Under the pieces are notes generated by a model, which ran no database searches, was not told where the DNA came from, and was given only the letters and a program-made list of their open reading frames with translations. The translations under genes were made by a program, and so were the position numbers. Shown piece by piece: positions 46,763-55,799 of a stretch of 64,000 nt of DNA. Origin of the DNA: Erysipelothrix sp. HDW6A. Lineage in GTDB: Bacteria > Bacillota_I > Bacilli_A > Erysipelotrichales > Erysipelotrichaceae. Numbering within the stretch: the stretch's first letter is position 1; each line of letters opens with the position of its first letter. Location of the stretch: the NCBI RefSeq assembly GCF_011400295.1, contig NZ_CP049859.1, forward strand, positions 186,001 to 250,000, read 5' to 3'.

Positions 46763-47062
46763 CTATTTCTTCTTTGTAAAAGCATTGATTATTCTCATTG
46801 CTATCGCCACAGCAATAAATGTAAGTGCTGCAGCGCATAGATTAATAATTAAGTAATCATTGATAAATCTTAGAATAATATTATTAGTATTCCAAGCAAA
46901 TATGGGTGTTCCTTCAAAATTACTAAAGAATGCTAAATACGCTAAAATAGCGATAATTGTATAATTGTTGATTATCTTTTTGTTATAAAGATAAATTCCT
47001 AATGGTATTGCACTAATTGCTAAAACTACTGCAAATATCTGTGTTATTAATATTAAATTCAT
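46763..47062 (-). CDS. Small three-helix membrane protein, unknown
   Basis: A 99-residue protein with hydrophobic segments at about 3-25, 33-50 and 72-93, and a basic C-terminus (INAFTKKK). Not recognised as any named family. AAAGGTGAATCT precedes the ATG. It lies directly ahead of the sirtuin gene and is probably translated from the same message; a membrane partner for the sirtuin is only a possibility. Confidence 0.6.
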   Translation of the reverse strand: MNLILITQIFAVVLAISAIPLGIYLYNKKIINNYTIIAILAYLAFFSNFEGTPIFAWNTNNIILRFINDYLIINLCAAALTFIAVAIAMRIINAFTKKK

Positions 47063-47109
47063 AGATTCACCTTTGCCTCTCTATATTTTATCACAGATGA
47101 ACCAAGAAA

Positions 47110-47136
47110 AAAGGTAATACCTGTAGCATTACCTTT
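47110..47136 (-). terminator. Terminator after the SDH-type protease gene
   Basis: AAAGGTAAT / ATTACCTTT (47110-47136), loop of 9, then TTTTCTTGG on the minus strand. Confidence 0.78.
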
Positions 47137-47145
47137 AATATCACA

Positions 47146-48156
47146 TTATGAAATATATAGAATATCTTTTTCTACATTATTATCTTCATCAAAGCTGACT
47201 TTATACCAGTAGCTATTGTCATTAAGAACTTGCCAACGACGTTCTTCTTTAATATATGACCAATCTTTATCATTTTGGTAGTACAATTGAAGATCGTTTG
47301 CTTCTAGAATATTAAGAATTTGGTTATCATGATAATTATACTCATCAAAGTCTGTAAATGCTTTATTACCCATCTCAGAATACACACTATTTAATTCTAA
47401 TAGTAAGTCATGAATTTTAGGATCCATTTCACTGACGTTGAGTCCTAGTTCTTTTGCCTCATGTAAAACAATAGGATATGAGTGCGCTGGATAATCGCTG
47501 TTCAACTTGATACTAATACGTTCACATTCTTCTTCGTCATCATTGTGATAAGACAAAATAGATTTACCAACACGAATCGATAATGAGCTTGAGCGATCAA
47601 GAGATCCAAGTACTACCGGGTGGATGTATTTGTATAATTCTTGGTAGTGATGATTTGATGATCCTTCAGGTGCATTCTCTTTCCATAGCTTCTCAATACG
47701 TTGAACCTCGTTTTGAGATACAGATACCTTCCCGTTTGTTACTGGGTCAAGTGGTGAAAGTTGATGACGTTTGGATGAATCAATAGGAGTGATGTAAGCA
47801 AGTGGTCCCATCTTAATTTCATCAGCTCCAAGTGTTACTAAAGTTGCTGATGAAGCTGCCTCAAGAGGAATCAGTGCTGTAACATGGTCTGCATAGTTAC
47901 GAATTACATTAACGATACGTAATGCAGCTACAGTATCACCACCATCTGATTTTATAAAGAGCGCTACTTTTTTCTTTTTCCCTACCTTTTTAAATAAGTT
48001 ATAAAATGCCATGACATCATTTTGACATACTCCACCATTAAATGAGTTCCAGTATACAATGATTGGCATCCCTAGATGACTCTCCAGTTCCTTTAGTAAA
48101 GACTGTGTCTCTCTAAATTTCAAGGGAGGTTGTTTTATTTCTATTTTTTCTGACAT
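47146..48156 (-). CDS. ClpP/crotonase-fold serine protease (SDH/SppA-like)
   Basis: A 336-residue protein of the serine dehydrogenase proteinase (PF01972-like) group. Strand motif FIKSDGGDTVAAL (residues 67-79) corresponds to the oxyanion strand SxGG of ClpP/SppA, and the nucleophile lies in ASSATLVTLGADEI (Ser102/103). A DPVTNGKVSV region and a C-terminal acidic stretch follow. No signal peptide or lipobox is visible, so it is cytoplasmic or peripheral. Monocistronic. Its substrate is unknown. Confidence 0.72.
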   Translation of the reverse strand: MSEKIEIKQPPLKFRETQSLLKELESHLGMPIIVYWNSFNGGVCQNDVMAFYNLFKKVGKKKKVALFIKSDGGDTVAALRIVNVIRNYADHVTALIPLEAASSATLVTLGADEIKMGPLAYITPIDSSKRHQLSPLDPVTNGKVSVSQNEVQRIEKLWKENAPEGSSNHHYQELYKYIHPVVLGSLDRSSSLSIRVGKSILSYHNDDEEECERISIKLNSDYPAHSYPIVLHEAKELGLNVSEMDPKIHDLLLELNSVYSEMGNKAFTDFDEYNYHDNQILNILEANDLQLYYQNDKDWSYIKEERRWQVLNDNSYWYKVSFDEDNNVEKDILYIS

Positions 48157-48286
48157 AAAAATCTCCTTACGTGTTTACTTAATACTTTACATAAATATTA
48201 TCTTCTATTGAAGCATAGTGTCATCAATCGGTAATAATATGCATTCAATACTTTATTAATGTTACTACTAGCTTATTTTAAAGAAA

Positions 48287-48310
48287 AAGAATGAACTTTC
48301 GTCCATTCTT
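48287..48310 (-). terminator. Terminator after parB
   Basis: AAGAATGGAC-GAAA-GTTCATTCTT (read on the minus strand) with a GAAA tetraloop, followed by TTTCTTT. Confidence 0.82.
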
Positions 48311-48312
48311 GC

Positions 48313-49185
48313 TTATTCAATAATTCCTAATGACTCTAGGATTCTATTCAAATCTTCATCATCCGTAAAATGGATGGTGACTTTATGTGGGTCAACACTA
48401 ATACGAGTTTGGAGTTTCTTCTCAAAGAGTGACTTCACATAGTTGTATTCTGGATTATCCTTCTTTTTATCTACTGGCTTTTCTTCTTTTCCAAGTGAAT
48501 TGACTAATTTCTCAGCTTCACGAACAGATAACTTTCTGTCATAAATTTCTTGAGCAATTCTAACGATTTCTTTTTCATCTTGAATTGTAACGAGTGGACG
48601 AACATGACCCATTGTAAGTTTATTTGCAGAAACCATCTCTTGCACTTGTTTAGGAAGCTTCAGTAAACGGAGTAAGTTAGTGATGTGACTACGGGACTTG
48701 CTCACTCTGTTCGCTACTTCTTCTTGTGTTAGACCAAGTTTCTCAATAAGTGATTGATAGCCTTGTGCTTCTTCCATAACATTTAGATCTTCACGTTGAA
48801 CGTTCTCAATGATTGCGATTTCCATCATCTGGGAATCATCAAAACTAACAACGATTGCAGCGATTTCATCAAGTCCTGCTTTTTTACTTGCACGTAAACG
48901 ACGCTCTCCTGCAACCAGTTCATAACCCTTACTTGTTTCTCTTACTAAAATAGGTGTAAAGAGACCATGAGTTTGAATTGATTCAGCAAGTTCATTCAAT
49001 TTGTCTTCATCGAAATGACGACGAGGTTGGTAAGGGTTCGTACGAACATCCTTGATTTTTAACATTGTTTTAACGCCACCAAACTCATCAGTATTTCCTT
49101 GTTGAATATCTTCTAAAACTGATGAAACATCATCACCAAATATAGCTCCAAGACCACGTCCTAAACGGTTTTTGTCATCAACCAT
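48313..49185 (-). CDS. parB: Chromosome partitioning protein ParB (Spo0J)
   Basis: 290 residues. A CTPase/ParB N-terminal domain (NPYQPRRHFDEDKLNELAESI, then ELVAGERRLRASKKAGL near residue 78) is followed by a helix-turn-helix (LTQEEVANRVSKSRSHITNLL near 155) that reads parS, then a linker and a C-terminal dimer domain (RISVDPHKVTIHF). The start is the ATG at 49185, 10 bases after AGGAG and 8 bases inside parA. No parS match to TGTTTCACGTGAAACA was found by eye. Confidence 0.95.
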   Translation of the reverse strand: MVDDKNRLGRGLGAIFGDDVSSVLEDIQQGNTDEFGGVKTMLKIKDVRTNPYQPRRHFDEDKLNELAESIQTHGLFTPILVRETSKGYELVAGERRLRASKKAGLDEIAAIVVSFDDSQMMEIAIIENVQREDLNVMEEAQGYQSLIEKLGLTQEEVANRVSKSRSHITNLLRLLKLPKQVQEMVSANKLTMGHVRPLVTIQDEKEIVRIAQEIYDRKLSVREAEKLVNSLGKEEKPVDKKKDNPEYNYVKSLFEKKLQTRISVDPHKVTIHFTDDEDLNRILESLGIIE

Positions 49186-49966
49186 TGTTTTCACGCTCCT
49201 TCTTTGTTTGAGATAAGACTTCTTTTGACAGTGAGGCGTATGCTTTAGCCCCTTCAGATTTCAAATCATATTCAAAGATTGTTGCTCCACGTGATGGTGC
49301 TTCAGATAATTTAACATTTCGTGGAATATTGCTTTTATAAACACGTTCTTTGAAATATTTACGAACTTCTTGTTGAACCTCAATACTTAATCGAGTTCTC
49401 ACATCAAACATCGTGAGTAGAACTCCTTCAATTTTCAATTGAGGGTTAAATAGTTTTTGTACTAATCGAATTGTTGATAATAGTTGTGTTAATCCTTCAA
49501 GTGCATAATACTCACATTGAACTGGAATAATTACTGAATCAGCAGCAGTCAGGGCATTGGTATTTAAGAGACCAAGTGAAGGTGGACAATCAATAATAAT
49601 GAAATCATAATCATCTTGAACTTTAAGTAACTTATTTTTCAATAGACGTTCCCGTCCGACTTTATATTCGACCATTTCAAGATCTGCACCAGCTAAATCA
49701 ATGGTCGCTGGTATAAGGTCCATTGGTGGTGTCGTAAGTTGTAATCGTACATCTTGTACTTCTTTATTTGTAAGAATCAAGTCATAGGTACTGTCTTTAA
49801 TTGACATCCTATTAGCACCAACTCCTTGGGAAGCATTTCCTTGAGGGTCTAAGTCTATTAGAAGTACTTTTTGACCAAGGTACGCTAGTCCAGCTGATAA
49901 GTTAATACTTGTGGTTGTCTTACCAACACCGCCTTTTTGGTTTGCTACTGCGATAATTTTGCCCAT
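49178..49966 (-). CDS. parA: Chromosome partitioning ATPase ParA (Soj)
   Basis: A deviant Walker-A ATPase of 262 residues: KGGVGKTTT (11-19) with the signature Lys at its start, DLDPQGNASQGVG (38-50), and IIDCPPSLGLL (Walker B, near 125). It forms ATP-dependent DNA-bound dimers that pull ParB-parS complexes. AAGGATGTGACAGT precedes the ATG. Operon order noc-parA-parB as in Bacillus. Confidence 0.96.
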   Translation of the reverse strand: MGKIIAVANQKGGVGKTTTSINLSAGLAYLGQKVLLIDLDPQGNASQGVGANRMSIKDSTYDLILTNKEVQDVRLQLTTPPMDLIPATIDLAGADLEMVEYKVGRERLLKNKLLKVQDDYDFIIIDCPPSLGLLNTNALTAADSVIIPVQCEYYALEGLTQLLSTIRLVQKLFNPQLKIEGVLLTMFDVRTRLSIEVQQEVRKYFKERVYKSNIPRNVKLSEAPSRGATIFEYDLKSEGAKAYASLSKEVLSQTKKERENNG

Positions 49967-49984
49967 ACTGTCACATCCTTCATG

Positions 49985-50734
49985 TTATTTCTTAAATCTT
50001 ATAGTGATAATTACCTCATCCTCTGTTTCTTGCATCGAATGATTTACTGGAATTCCTGTTTTTTCAATCATTCCAATAGATTGATTAATTGTATTAATAC
50101 CAATTTTGATATTTCCTGAAATACCTTTGGTAAGTGGTTTTCTTTTCTTTGGTTTATTAATAAGAGCTTCTGTTTGTGCAACATTTAACTTCTTACCAAT
50201 AACTTCTTGTAATATTTCTTGTTGTTTTTCTGTTTCTAGACCTAACATAGCACGAGCATGTCTTTCAGTAATCTTGCGATTACCTAATTGTTCTAAAATT
50301 GGATCAGAAAGTTCTAATAAACGAATTTTATTTGCAATGGATGACTGTGATTTTCCAACTTGGTTAGCAAGTTGTTTTTGCGTAATCCCTTGGATTCTTA
50401 GTATATCACGATAGGCCTTTGCTTCTTCTAAAACACTTAAATTTTCACGTTGTATATTTTCAATGAGAGCAAGTGTAGCACTTTCTTCATCATCGATATT
50501 ACTTATAATTGATGGAATATCTTGGTAACCGGCCATTAACATAGCACGGTAACGACGTTCCCCAGCAATTATTTCATAATAATCGCCCATTTCACGTACA
50601 ACAATTGGTTGGATAAGGCCATTTTCTCGAATGGATTGCGATAATTCAAACAAGCTTTCTTCATCAAACACGGTACGTGGCTGATAACGGTTTGGTTTTA
50701 TCTTTTCTACTGGTATATCAATTCGATTACTCAT
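49985..50734 (-). CDS. noc: Nucleoid occlusion protein Noc (ParB paralogue)
   Basis: 249 residues with the ParB N-domain (PNRYQPRTVFDEESLFEL; IIAGERRYRAMLMAGY) and the helix-turn-helix KQLANQVGKSQSSIANKIRLL, closer to Noc than to ParB. Noc blocks division over the nucleoid by binding NBS sites and, in Bacillus, the membrane through an N-terminal amphipathic helix. Here the protein begins directly with MSNRIDIPVEKIKPNR and lacks that N-terminal helix. The start is fixed by GGGAGGAACC. Overlaps the restored rsmG end by 8 bases. Confidence 0.88.
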   Translation of the reverse strand: MSNRIDIPVEKIKPNRYQPRTVFDEESLFELSQSIRENGLIQPIVVREMGDYYEIIAGERRYRAMLMAGYQDIPSIISNIDDEESATLALIENIQRENLSVLEEAKAYRDILRIQGITQKQLANQVGKSQSSIANKIRLLELSDPILEQLGNRKITERHARAMLGLETEKQQEILQEVIGKKLNVAQTEALINKPKKRKPLTKGISGNIKIGINTINQSIGMIEKTGIPVNHSMQETEDEVIITIRFKK

Positions 50735-51442
50735 GGTTCCTCCCTGACAACGGCGTCTTCTTTATTTTAGCATAACTACGAGGGTATTTATTGGGTGTCT
50801 TTTTGTTTTTAAGAATTTCTAAGTTATATCGTTCGCCCATCACATCATCTTCAAACTTATGCGAAGCTTTGAACGATCCCCCAGTATAGAAATTGCTTTC
50901 TTAGAAACATCATATTCTTCAAGGCCTTTTTGACCTTTCATGGCGATAAATACACCGCCTATTTTTACAAAAGGTAAACATAACTCACTCAATATATCTA
51001 AATAGGCAACAGCACGTGCAGTTGAATAATCAAAACTCTCTCGTTTTTCACGAATATAATCCTCTGCTCGTTCATTAACAACTGTAACATTCTTTAAGCC
51101 ACACTCATCAACTACTCTATTTAGGAAATTGGTTCGTTTTGTAGTTGGTTCAACACAGGTCATATGAATATCCGGTCGAGCTATCGCTAAAACGATTCCT
51201 GGAAATCCTGCACCACTTCCAATATCACAAATTGTTGTGTTCTCTTTAATAAGTGGTGATATTAGTAGTGAGTCATAAAAGTGTTTATGGTAGATACCGG
51301 AATCATCATCAATTGCTGTTAAGTTTAGTACTTTATTAACTTCTTGTATTAAGTTTTTATACAAGAAAAATTGCTGTTTCATTGGCTCTGAAACAACAAT
51401 TCCTAAATCCTGAACTGCTTTATAAAAATCTTTATCTGTCAT
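50727..51442 (-). pseudogene. rsmG: 16S rRNA (guanine527-N7)-methyltransferase, frameshifted
   Basis: The open frame (51442-50840) gives 200 residues with the SAM site ICDIGSGAGFPGIVLAIARP and normal RsmG sequence to residue ~180, then ends in ILGDRSKLRISLKMM. Adding one G to the GGGGG run at 50878-50882 restores ILGGSFKASHKFEDDV..., ending TPNKYPRSYAKIKKTPLSGRNHE at 50727. This is the conserved RsmG tail and gives the normal ~238 residues. Position between mnmG and noc is canonical. A homopolymer sequencing error, real loss (which in other bacteria gives low-level streptomycin resistance) or slippage are all possible. Confidence 0.85.
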
Positions 51443-51450
51443 ACTATCTA

Positions 51451-52422
51451 TTAATCCTTAAAATACTTTCCAATATCTCTTCGAGCTGCTTCTACTACTT
51501 CAACCACATCATAACTATGTTGCAGTAGTTTGTAGCATTTTTCGAAATCATTTGAGTCAATAATGTTTTTGAATGCTTCTATTTCATAATAAAGAACAGG
51601 TTTATCTTGAATATGATGCTCAACATCCTTATCTTTGGTGATGGTTGATACTGACCTCATAATGTTTGCAGATGAAGGCACCATTATGTATCCTTTATCA
51701 CCTTGTATTTGAACAAAATTTTGAGAAAAACTATCCTTTGCGCCCACACATTCTACTACAAAATCGGGATATGTCAATGTTACGATACCTGAGGTGTCAA
51801 TTCCGTTTTCATGCAGATTCGCAACATACTTAACAGATGATGGTTTTCCAAATAATCCCACTACAAAATGAATGTTATAGATGTTGATATCAGCCAATGC
51901 ACCACCAGAATATTCGGGATTAAATACATTCGCAATATTACCTTCTAATAACTGATCATAGCGACTTGAATATTGACTGTAATTACATTGAACGACTTTG
52001 ATATTTCCAATTTCTTTGATTTGTTCTTTAATATATTCATAATGTGGCATATGAATATTACATATCGCCTCAAATAAGAATACTTTATTCTCTTTAGCAA
52101 TTTGAATCATTGCTTCAACACGTTCTGTATTTCCTGCAAATGGTTTCTCTACAATTACATGTTTTCCAGCTTTCATTGCTTGAATTGCTTGGCTGTAATG
52201 AAGGCTATTTGGTGATGCAATATATATTGCATCAAGTTCTTGATCTTCGAGCATCAATTCATAAGAATCATAGGCTTTTGGTATTTGTAATTCATTCGCA
52301 AAAGCCTCTGCTCTCTCTTTAGTACGCGAATAAACAGCATCAAATGTTACTCCATCTACTAAACGCCCAGCAGTAACGAAATTCTTTACAATTAAACCAC
52401 TACCTATAGTACCGATTCTCAT
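51451..52422 (-). CDS. Gfo/Idh/MocA-family NAD(P)-dependent oxidoreductase
   Basis: A 323-residue sugar-type dehydrogenase. The N-terminal Rossmann fold has IGSGLIVKNF (residues 5-14) and the conserved GKHVIVEKPFAGN (EKP catalytic Lys, near 97); the C-terminal domain carries SGGALADINIYNIH. It is inserted between mnmG and rsmG, an unusual place for this family. Only 8 bases separate it from rsmG, so rsmG translation may depend on it. The substrate is unknown. Confidence 0.85.
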   Translation of the reverse strand: MRIGTIGSGLIVKNFVTAGRLVDGVTFDAVYSRTKERAEAFANELQIPKAYDSYELMLEDQELDAIYIASPNSLHYSQAIQAMKAGKHVIVEKPFAGNTERVEAMIQIAKENKVFLFEAICNIHMPHYEYIKEQIKEIGNIKVVQCNYSQYSSRYDQLLEGNIANVFNPEYSGGALADINIYNIHFVVGLFGKPSSVKYVANLHENGIDTSGIVTLTYPDFVVECVGAKDSFSQNFVQIQGDKGYIMVPSSANIMRSVSTITKDKDVEHHIQDKPVLYYEIEAFKNIIDSNDFEKCYKLLQHSYDVVEVVEAARRDIGKYFKD

Positions 52423-52500
52423 AAATCAACCCTCGTTTCTAACTCTAATTATATCATACTCATCTGTCATAACAATTCATTATTAACACAAGTCAAAAAA

Positions 52501-52520
52501 AGAACACTTTGACGTGTTCT
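52501..52520 (-). terminator. Terminator at the end of mnmG
   Basis: AGAACAC / GTGTTCT with a 6-base loop, overlapping the mnmG stop at 52519, then TTTTTTTGACTTG on the minus strand. Confidence 0.8.
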
Positions 52521-54378
52521 ATTTGCTTTGTGTTCTCTGTTTTAACACTATTGCGAGAATTGCGATATCAGCTGGATTAACTCCAGATATACGGGATGCT
52601 TGACCCATTGTAATTGGTTTGACAGCTAATAGTTTTTGACGACCTTCAATTGATAGATTATCAATTTTTTCGTAGTCGAAGTCTTCAGGTAATCTAATGT
52701 TTTCCATTGAACGAAGCTTTTCTGCTTCCTTCATTGCTTTACGGATATACCCTTCATACTTAATTTCTACTTGCATTTGGAATGCTAAATCATGTCTTAC
52801 TTCCATTCCCATAAGATCAAGAACTTCTTCTAACTCAATTCCTGGTCGTTTAACAGCATCATAGATTGTTAGATCATGAGTTTCGAATGGTGAGTTTTTT
52901 GACTCAAAGAACTTAGTAAATACATCATTGTGAGGAATCTTAATTGTCTTAAGCTCTTCAATAGTAGAATCAATAGTCTTTATATCTTCTGCAATTTCTT
53001 GATAGTCTTTTTCACTTAGAAGACCAATTTCTTCTCCGTAATGTGATAAACGGCGGTATGCATTATCATGACGGAGTAAAAGTCTATACTCTGCACGGGA
53101 TGTTAAGAGACGATAAGGTTCTAATGTTCCTTTTGTAACAAGGTCATCAATCATAACTCCGATATACGCTTCATCTCGTTTTAAAACAAGTGCTTCTTTT
53201 CCTTGATTTTTTAATGCGGCATTAATACCAGCCATTAAACCTTGGCCTGCAGCTTCTTCATAACCCGAAGTACCGTTGATTTGACCTGCTGTGAATAAGC
53301 CATCAACTGTCATTATTTCTAAGGAAGGTTTAAGTTGAATTGGATCAATTGCATCATACTCAATTGCGTAACCATACTTTTGTACACGGCAGTTTTGAAG
53401 TCCTGGAACAGTACGAATCATTGCATCTTGTACATCTTCTGGTAGAGATGAACTAAGACCTTGTGCATATGTTGTATCAAGTGATGCAGCTTCTGGTTCT
53501 AAGAAGATTTGATGACGATTTTTATCTGCAAAACGAACAATCTTATCTTCAATAGATGGACAATATCTCGCACCAACACCTTCAACAACACCTGAATACA
53601 TACTTGATTTTTCTAAGTTAGCATTGATAATTGCATGTGTTTCGTCATTTGTATATGTTAAGTAACAAGGATATTGTTCTTGAATAACATCTTCTTTTTT
53701 TGTTTTATTTGAGAAGTAATATGGTTTATCATCACCTGGTTGTAATGTGGTTTGTGAGAAATCAATACTATCCGTATAGATACGAGCTGGTGTACCTGTT
53801 TTTAAACGGAATGTCTTTAAACCTAGACTGCGAAGTGATCCAGATAGTTTATTTGTTGTTGGATCACCTTCTGGCCCTGAATGAGTTACTGTTGATGATA
53901 CTAATATCTTTGAACTCATATATGTTCCAGAAGTAATGATAACTGCTTTAGCAGGAATAAACTCATCACCTTTACAGATAATACCAGTGATTTTTCCATT
54001 TTCAGTAGCAATACTTTCAACCATCTTTTGAACGATTTCAACACCTGGTTCAGCTAACACAGCATCACGCATTGCTTTACTATATTCTATTTTGTCAGAT
54101 TGAACACGAAGGCACTGAACCCCCGGTCCTTTACTTGAATTTAATATTCTAAATTGAAGCGCAGTTTTATCGGCAATTTTACCCATAACGCCACCAAGAG
54201 CTTCAATTTCTCTTACAACAATTCCCTTTGCTGGACCACCAATAGATGGGTTACAAGGCATTGCTGCAATTCTATCTATATTTAATGTAAAGAGTGCTGT
54301 CTTTTGTCCCATACGAGCTGCTGCAATACTAGCTTCAACCCCGGCATGACCGCCTCCTACAACGATTACATCATACAT
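52519..54378 (-). CDS. mnmG: tRNA uridine-5-carboxymethylaminomethyl modification enzyme MnmG (GidA)
   Basis: FAD-dependent partner of MnmE. The 619-residue protein shows the FAD-binding GGGHAGVEAS (8-17), the GidA signature MPCNPSIGGPAKG (near 41-53), QFRILNSSKGPGVQ, the GLFTAGQINGTSGYEEAAGQGL block (near 365) and the C-terminal helical domain. Of normal length and intact. It heads the right end of the par-noc-rsmG cluster. Confidence 0.96.
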   Translation of the reverse strand: MYDVIVVGGGHAGVEASIAAARMGQKTALFTLNIDRIAAMPCNPSIGGPAKGIVVREIEALGGVMGKIADKTALQFRILNSSKGPGVQCLRVQSDKIEYSKAMRDAVLAEPGVEIVQKMVESIATENGKITGIICKGDEFIPAKAVIITSGTYMSSKILVSSTVTHSGPEGDPTTNKLSGSLRSLGLKTFRLKTGTPARIYTDSIDFSQTTLQPGDDKPYYFSNKTKKEDVIQEQYPCYLTYTNDETHAIINANLEKSSMYSGVVEGVGARYCPSIEDKIVRFADKNRHQIFLEPEAASLDTTYAQGLSSSLPEDVQDAMIRTVPGLQNCRVQKYGYAIEYDAIDPIQLKPSLEIMTVDGLFTAGQINGTSGYEEAAGQGLMAGINAALKNQGKEALVLKRDEAYIGVMIDDLVTKGTLEPYRLLTSRAEYRLLLRHDNAYRRLSHYGEEIGLLSEKDYQEIAEDIKTIDSTIEELKTIKIPHNDVFTKFFESKNSPFETHDLTIYDAVKRPGIELEEVLDLMGMEVRHDLAFQMQVEIKYEGYIRKAMKEAEKLRSMENIRLPEDFDYEKIDNLSIEGRQKLLAVKPITMGQASRISGVNPADIAILAIVLKQRTQSK

Positions 54379-54497
54379 AATTATTGCCTCCGCATTGATT
54401 TTATCACAATTTAGTTTGATATTAGAGTAGTGTGCATTAATTTATCACAGACCTACTAATAAAGTCAATATTTCACATTTTTTGTGATATGTTTCAC

Positions 54498-54551
54498 TTG
54501 ACACTTTTGCCCTGTCGTATTACTGTATTATTATAAGTAGTACAGACAGGG
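54498..54551 (+). promoter_or_regulatory. GntR-gene promoter and inverted repeat
   Basis: TTGACA at 54498-54503 with TACTGT at 54521-54526 (17-base spacer). A 7-bp inverted repeat CCCTGTC (54510-54516) / GACAGGG (54545-54551), with a nested CTGTA / TACAG pair, spans the promoter and overlaps the ribosome site, fitting autorepression by the YtrA-like protein. Confidence 0.6.
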
Positions 54552-54558
54552 GGTTACA

Positions 54559-54915
54559 ATGTTTAGTATACAATCTAATAGCAACCAACCAATCTTTGAG
54601 CAGATCATTGAACAAGTGGGGAAATTCATTGCCTTAGGGGTATTAAAACCTAATGATCAATTACCAACTGTTCGATCACTTGCCAAAGATCTCGGTATCA
54701 ATCCGAACACTGTTGCAAAAGCTTATCACGAATGTGAAATGAATGGACTAATCATATCGCAAGCAGGAGTAGGTTTCTTCGTCAGCGATTCACAAGAAGA
54801 TAATCCCATCGTTACTCAAGCCTATGAAACTTTTCTTCTGTCTTATAAGAATCTTATAGAACTTGGAGAGACTGAAGAATCTATATTAAATTATCTCGAG
54901 AGGTATAAACAATGA
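54559..54915 (+). CDS. GntR-family (YtrA subfamily) transcriptional regulator
   Basis: A 118-residue repressor with only the winged helix (QLPTVRSLAKDLGINPNTVAKAYHECEMNGLI, residues 37-68) and a short C-terminal helix, typical for YtrA-type regulators that control an adjacent ABC transporter. The start follows CAGGGGGTTACA. Its stop overlaps the ABC ATPase start by 4 bases. Confidence 0.9.
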   Translation: MFSIQSNSNQPIFEQIIEQVGKFIALGVLKPNDQLPTVRSLAKDLGINPNTVAKAYHECEMNGLIISQAGVGFFVSDSQEDNPIVTQAYETFLLSYKNLIELGETEESILNYLERYKQ

Positions 54916-55799
54916 TTCAATTTATTAATGTAAATAAAAACTATGATGACAAACATGTATTGGAAGATATTAGTTTTAAGATTGAAGAAGGTTCAATTGT
55001 TGGTCTAGTAGGTAGAAATGGTTCTGGTAAATCAACAATTCTAAGACTTCTTGCTGGAGTTCTTGATGCTGATGCAGGAATCGTTGCAATAAATGAAGAA
55101 TCCGTTTTTGATAATCCAAATATAAAGAAAGAGGTATTCTTTGTAAGTGATGATCTTTACTTCCTAACAAAATCTACAATCAAAGATATGATGCAATTCT
55201 ATCAACTGTTTTATCCTAAGTTTGATCTAAATTTATATTATGAATTGCTAAAGGTCTTTGGTTTCAACGAATCTCAAGCTATCAGTTCCTTTTCCAAAGG
55301 TATGAAACGTCAAGTTGCTTTAATCTTGGGAATCTCTGCAAGAACTAAGATATTGCTTCTAGATGAGGCATTTGATGGTTTAGATCCTTTCATGCGCTTT
55401 AAAGTTAGACAATTAATCAGTGATTCTAGTTCAAGTAACAAAACGATTACAATTATTTCATCGCACAATCTATCTGAGCTAAGCGAAATTTGCGACTCAA
55501 TTTTAATGATTGATGAAAAGAAACTTCACTCTCATTACAACGAAAACACCTATGCAAGCTTATACCATCGCTTCCGTCTTGCATTTAAGGATGTTATGGA
55601 TGCAAGTGTCTTTGACTCTTTGAATCCGCTACACATCAATGGAAATCAGAGAATATTTACACTTGTGATTAAAGGAGATCGTGAAGAAATCATTCAAAAG
55701 CTTCAAGCTCTCGAACCAATCTTATTAGAAAATGACACATTAACTTTAGATGAAATCTTCATCTATGAAATGGAGGCACATAATGAAAGACCTATGTAA
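54912..55799 (+). CDS. ABC transporter ATP-binding protein (YtrB-like)
   Basis: A 295-residue ATPase: Walker A GLVGRNGSGKST (32-43), the signature in variant form FSKGMKRQ (near 138), Walker B ILLLDEAFDGLD (near 155) and switch His in SSHNL (near 187). The C-terminal ~80 residues are an extra domain. Co-translated with the GntR regulator and with the permease gene (17-base overlap). Probably antibiotic- or envelope-stress export (inference from the YtrA context). Confidence 0.88.
   Translation: MIQFINVNKNYDDKHVLEDISFKIEEGSIVGLVGRNGSGKSTILRLLAGVLDADAGIVAINEESVFDNPNIKKEVFFVSDDLYFLTKSTIKDMMQFYQLFYPKFDLNLYYELLKVFGFNESQAISSFSKGMKRQVALILGISARTKILLLDEAFDGLDPFMRFKVRQLISDSSSSNKTITIISSHNLSELSEICDSILMIDEKKLHSHYNENTYASLYHRFRLAFKDVMDASVFDSLNPLHINGNQRIFTLVIKGDREEIIQKLQALEPILLENDTLTLDEIFIYEMEAHNERPM

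Noticed and set aside
54488..54503. parS-like sequence TGTTTCACTTGACACT
   Set aside because: It differs from the parS consensus at three or more positions, and its right half is the -35 box of the GntR-gene promoter.
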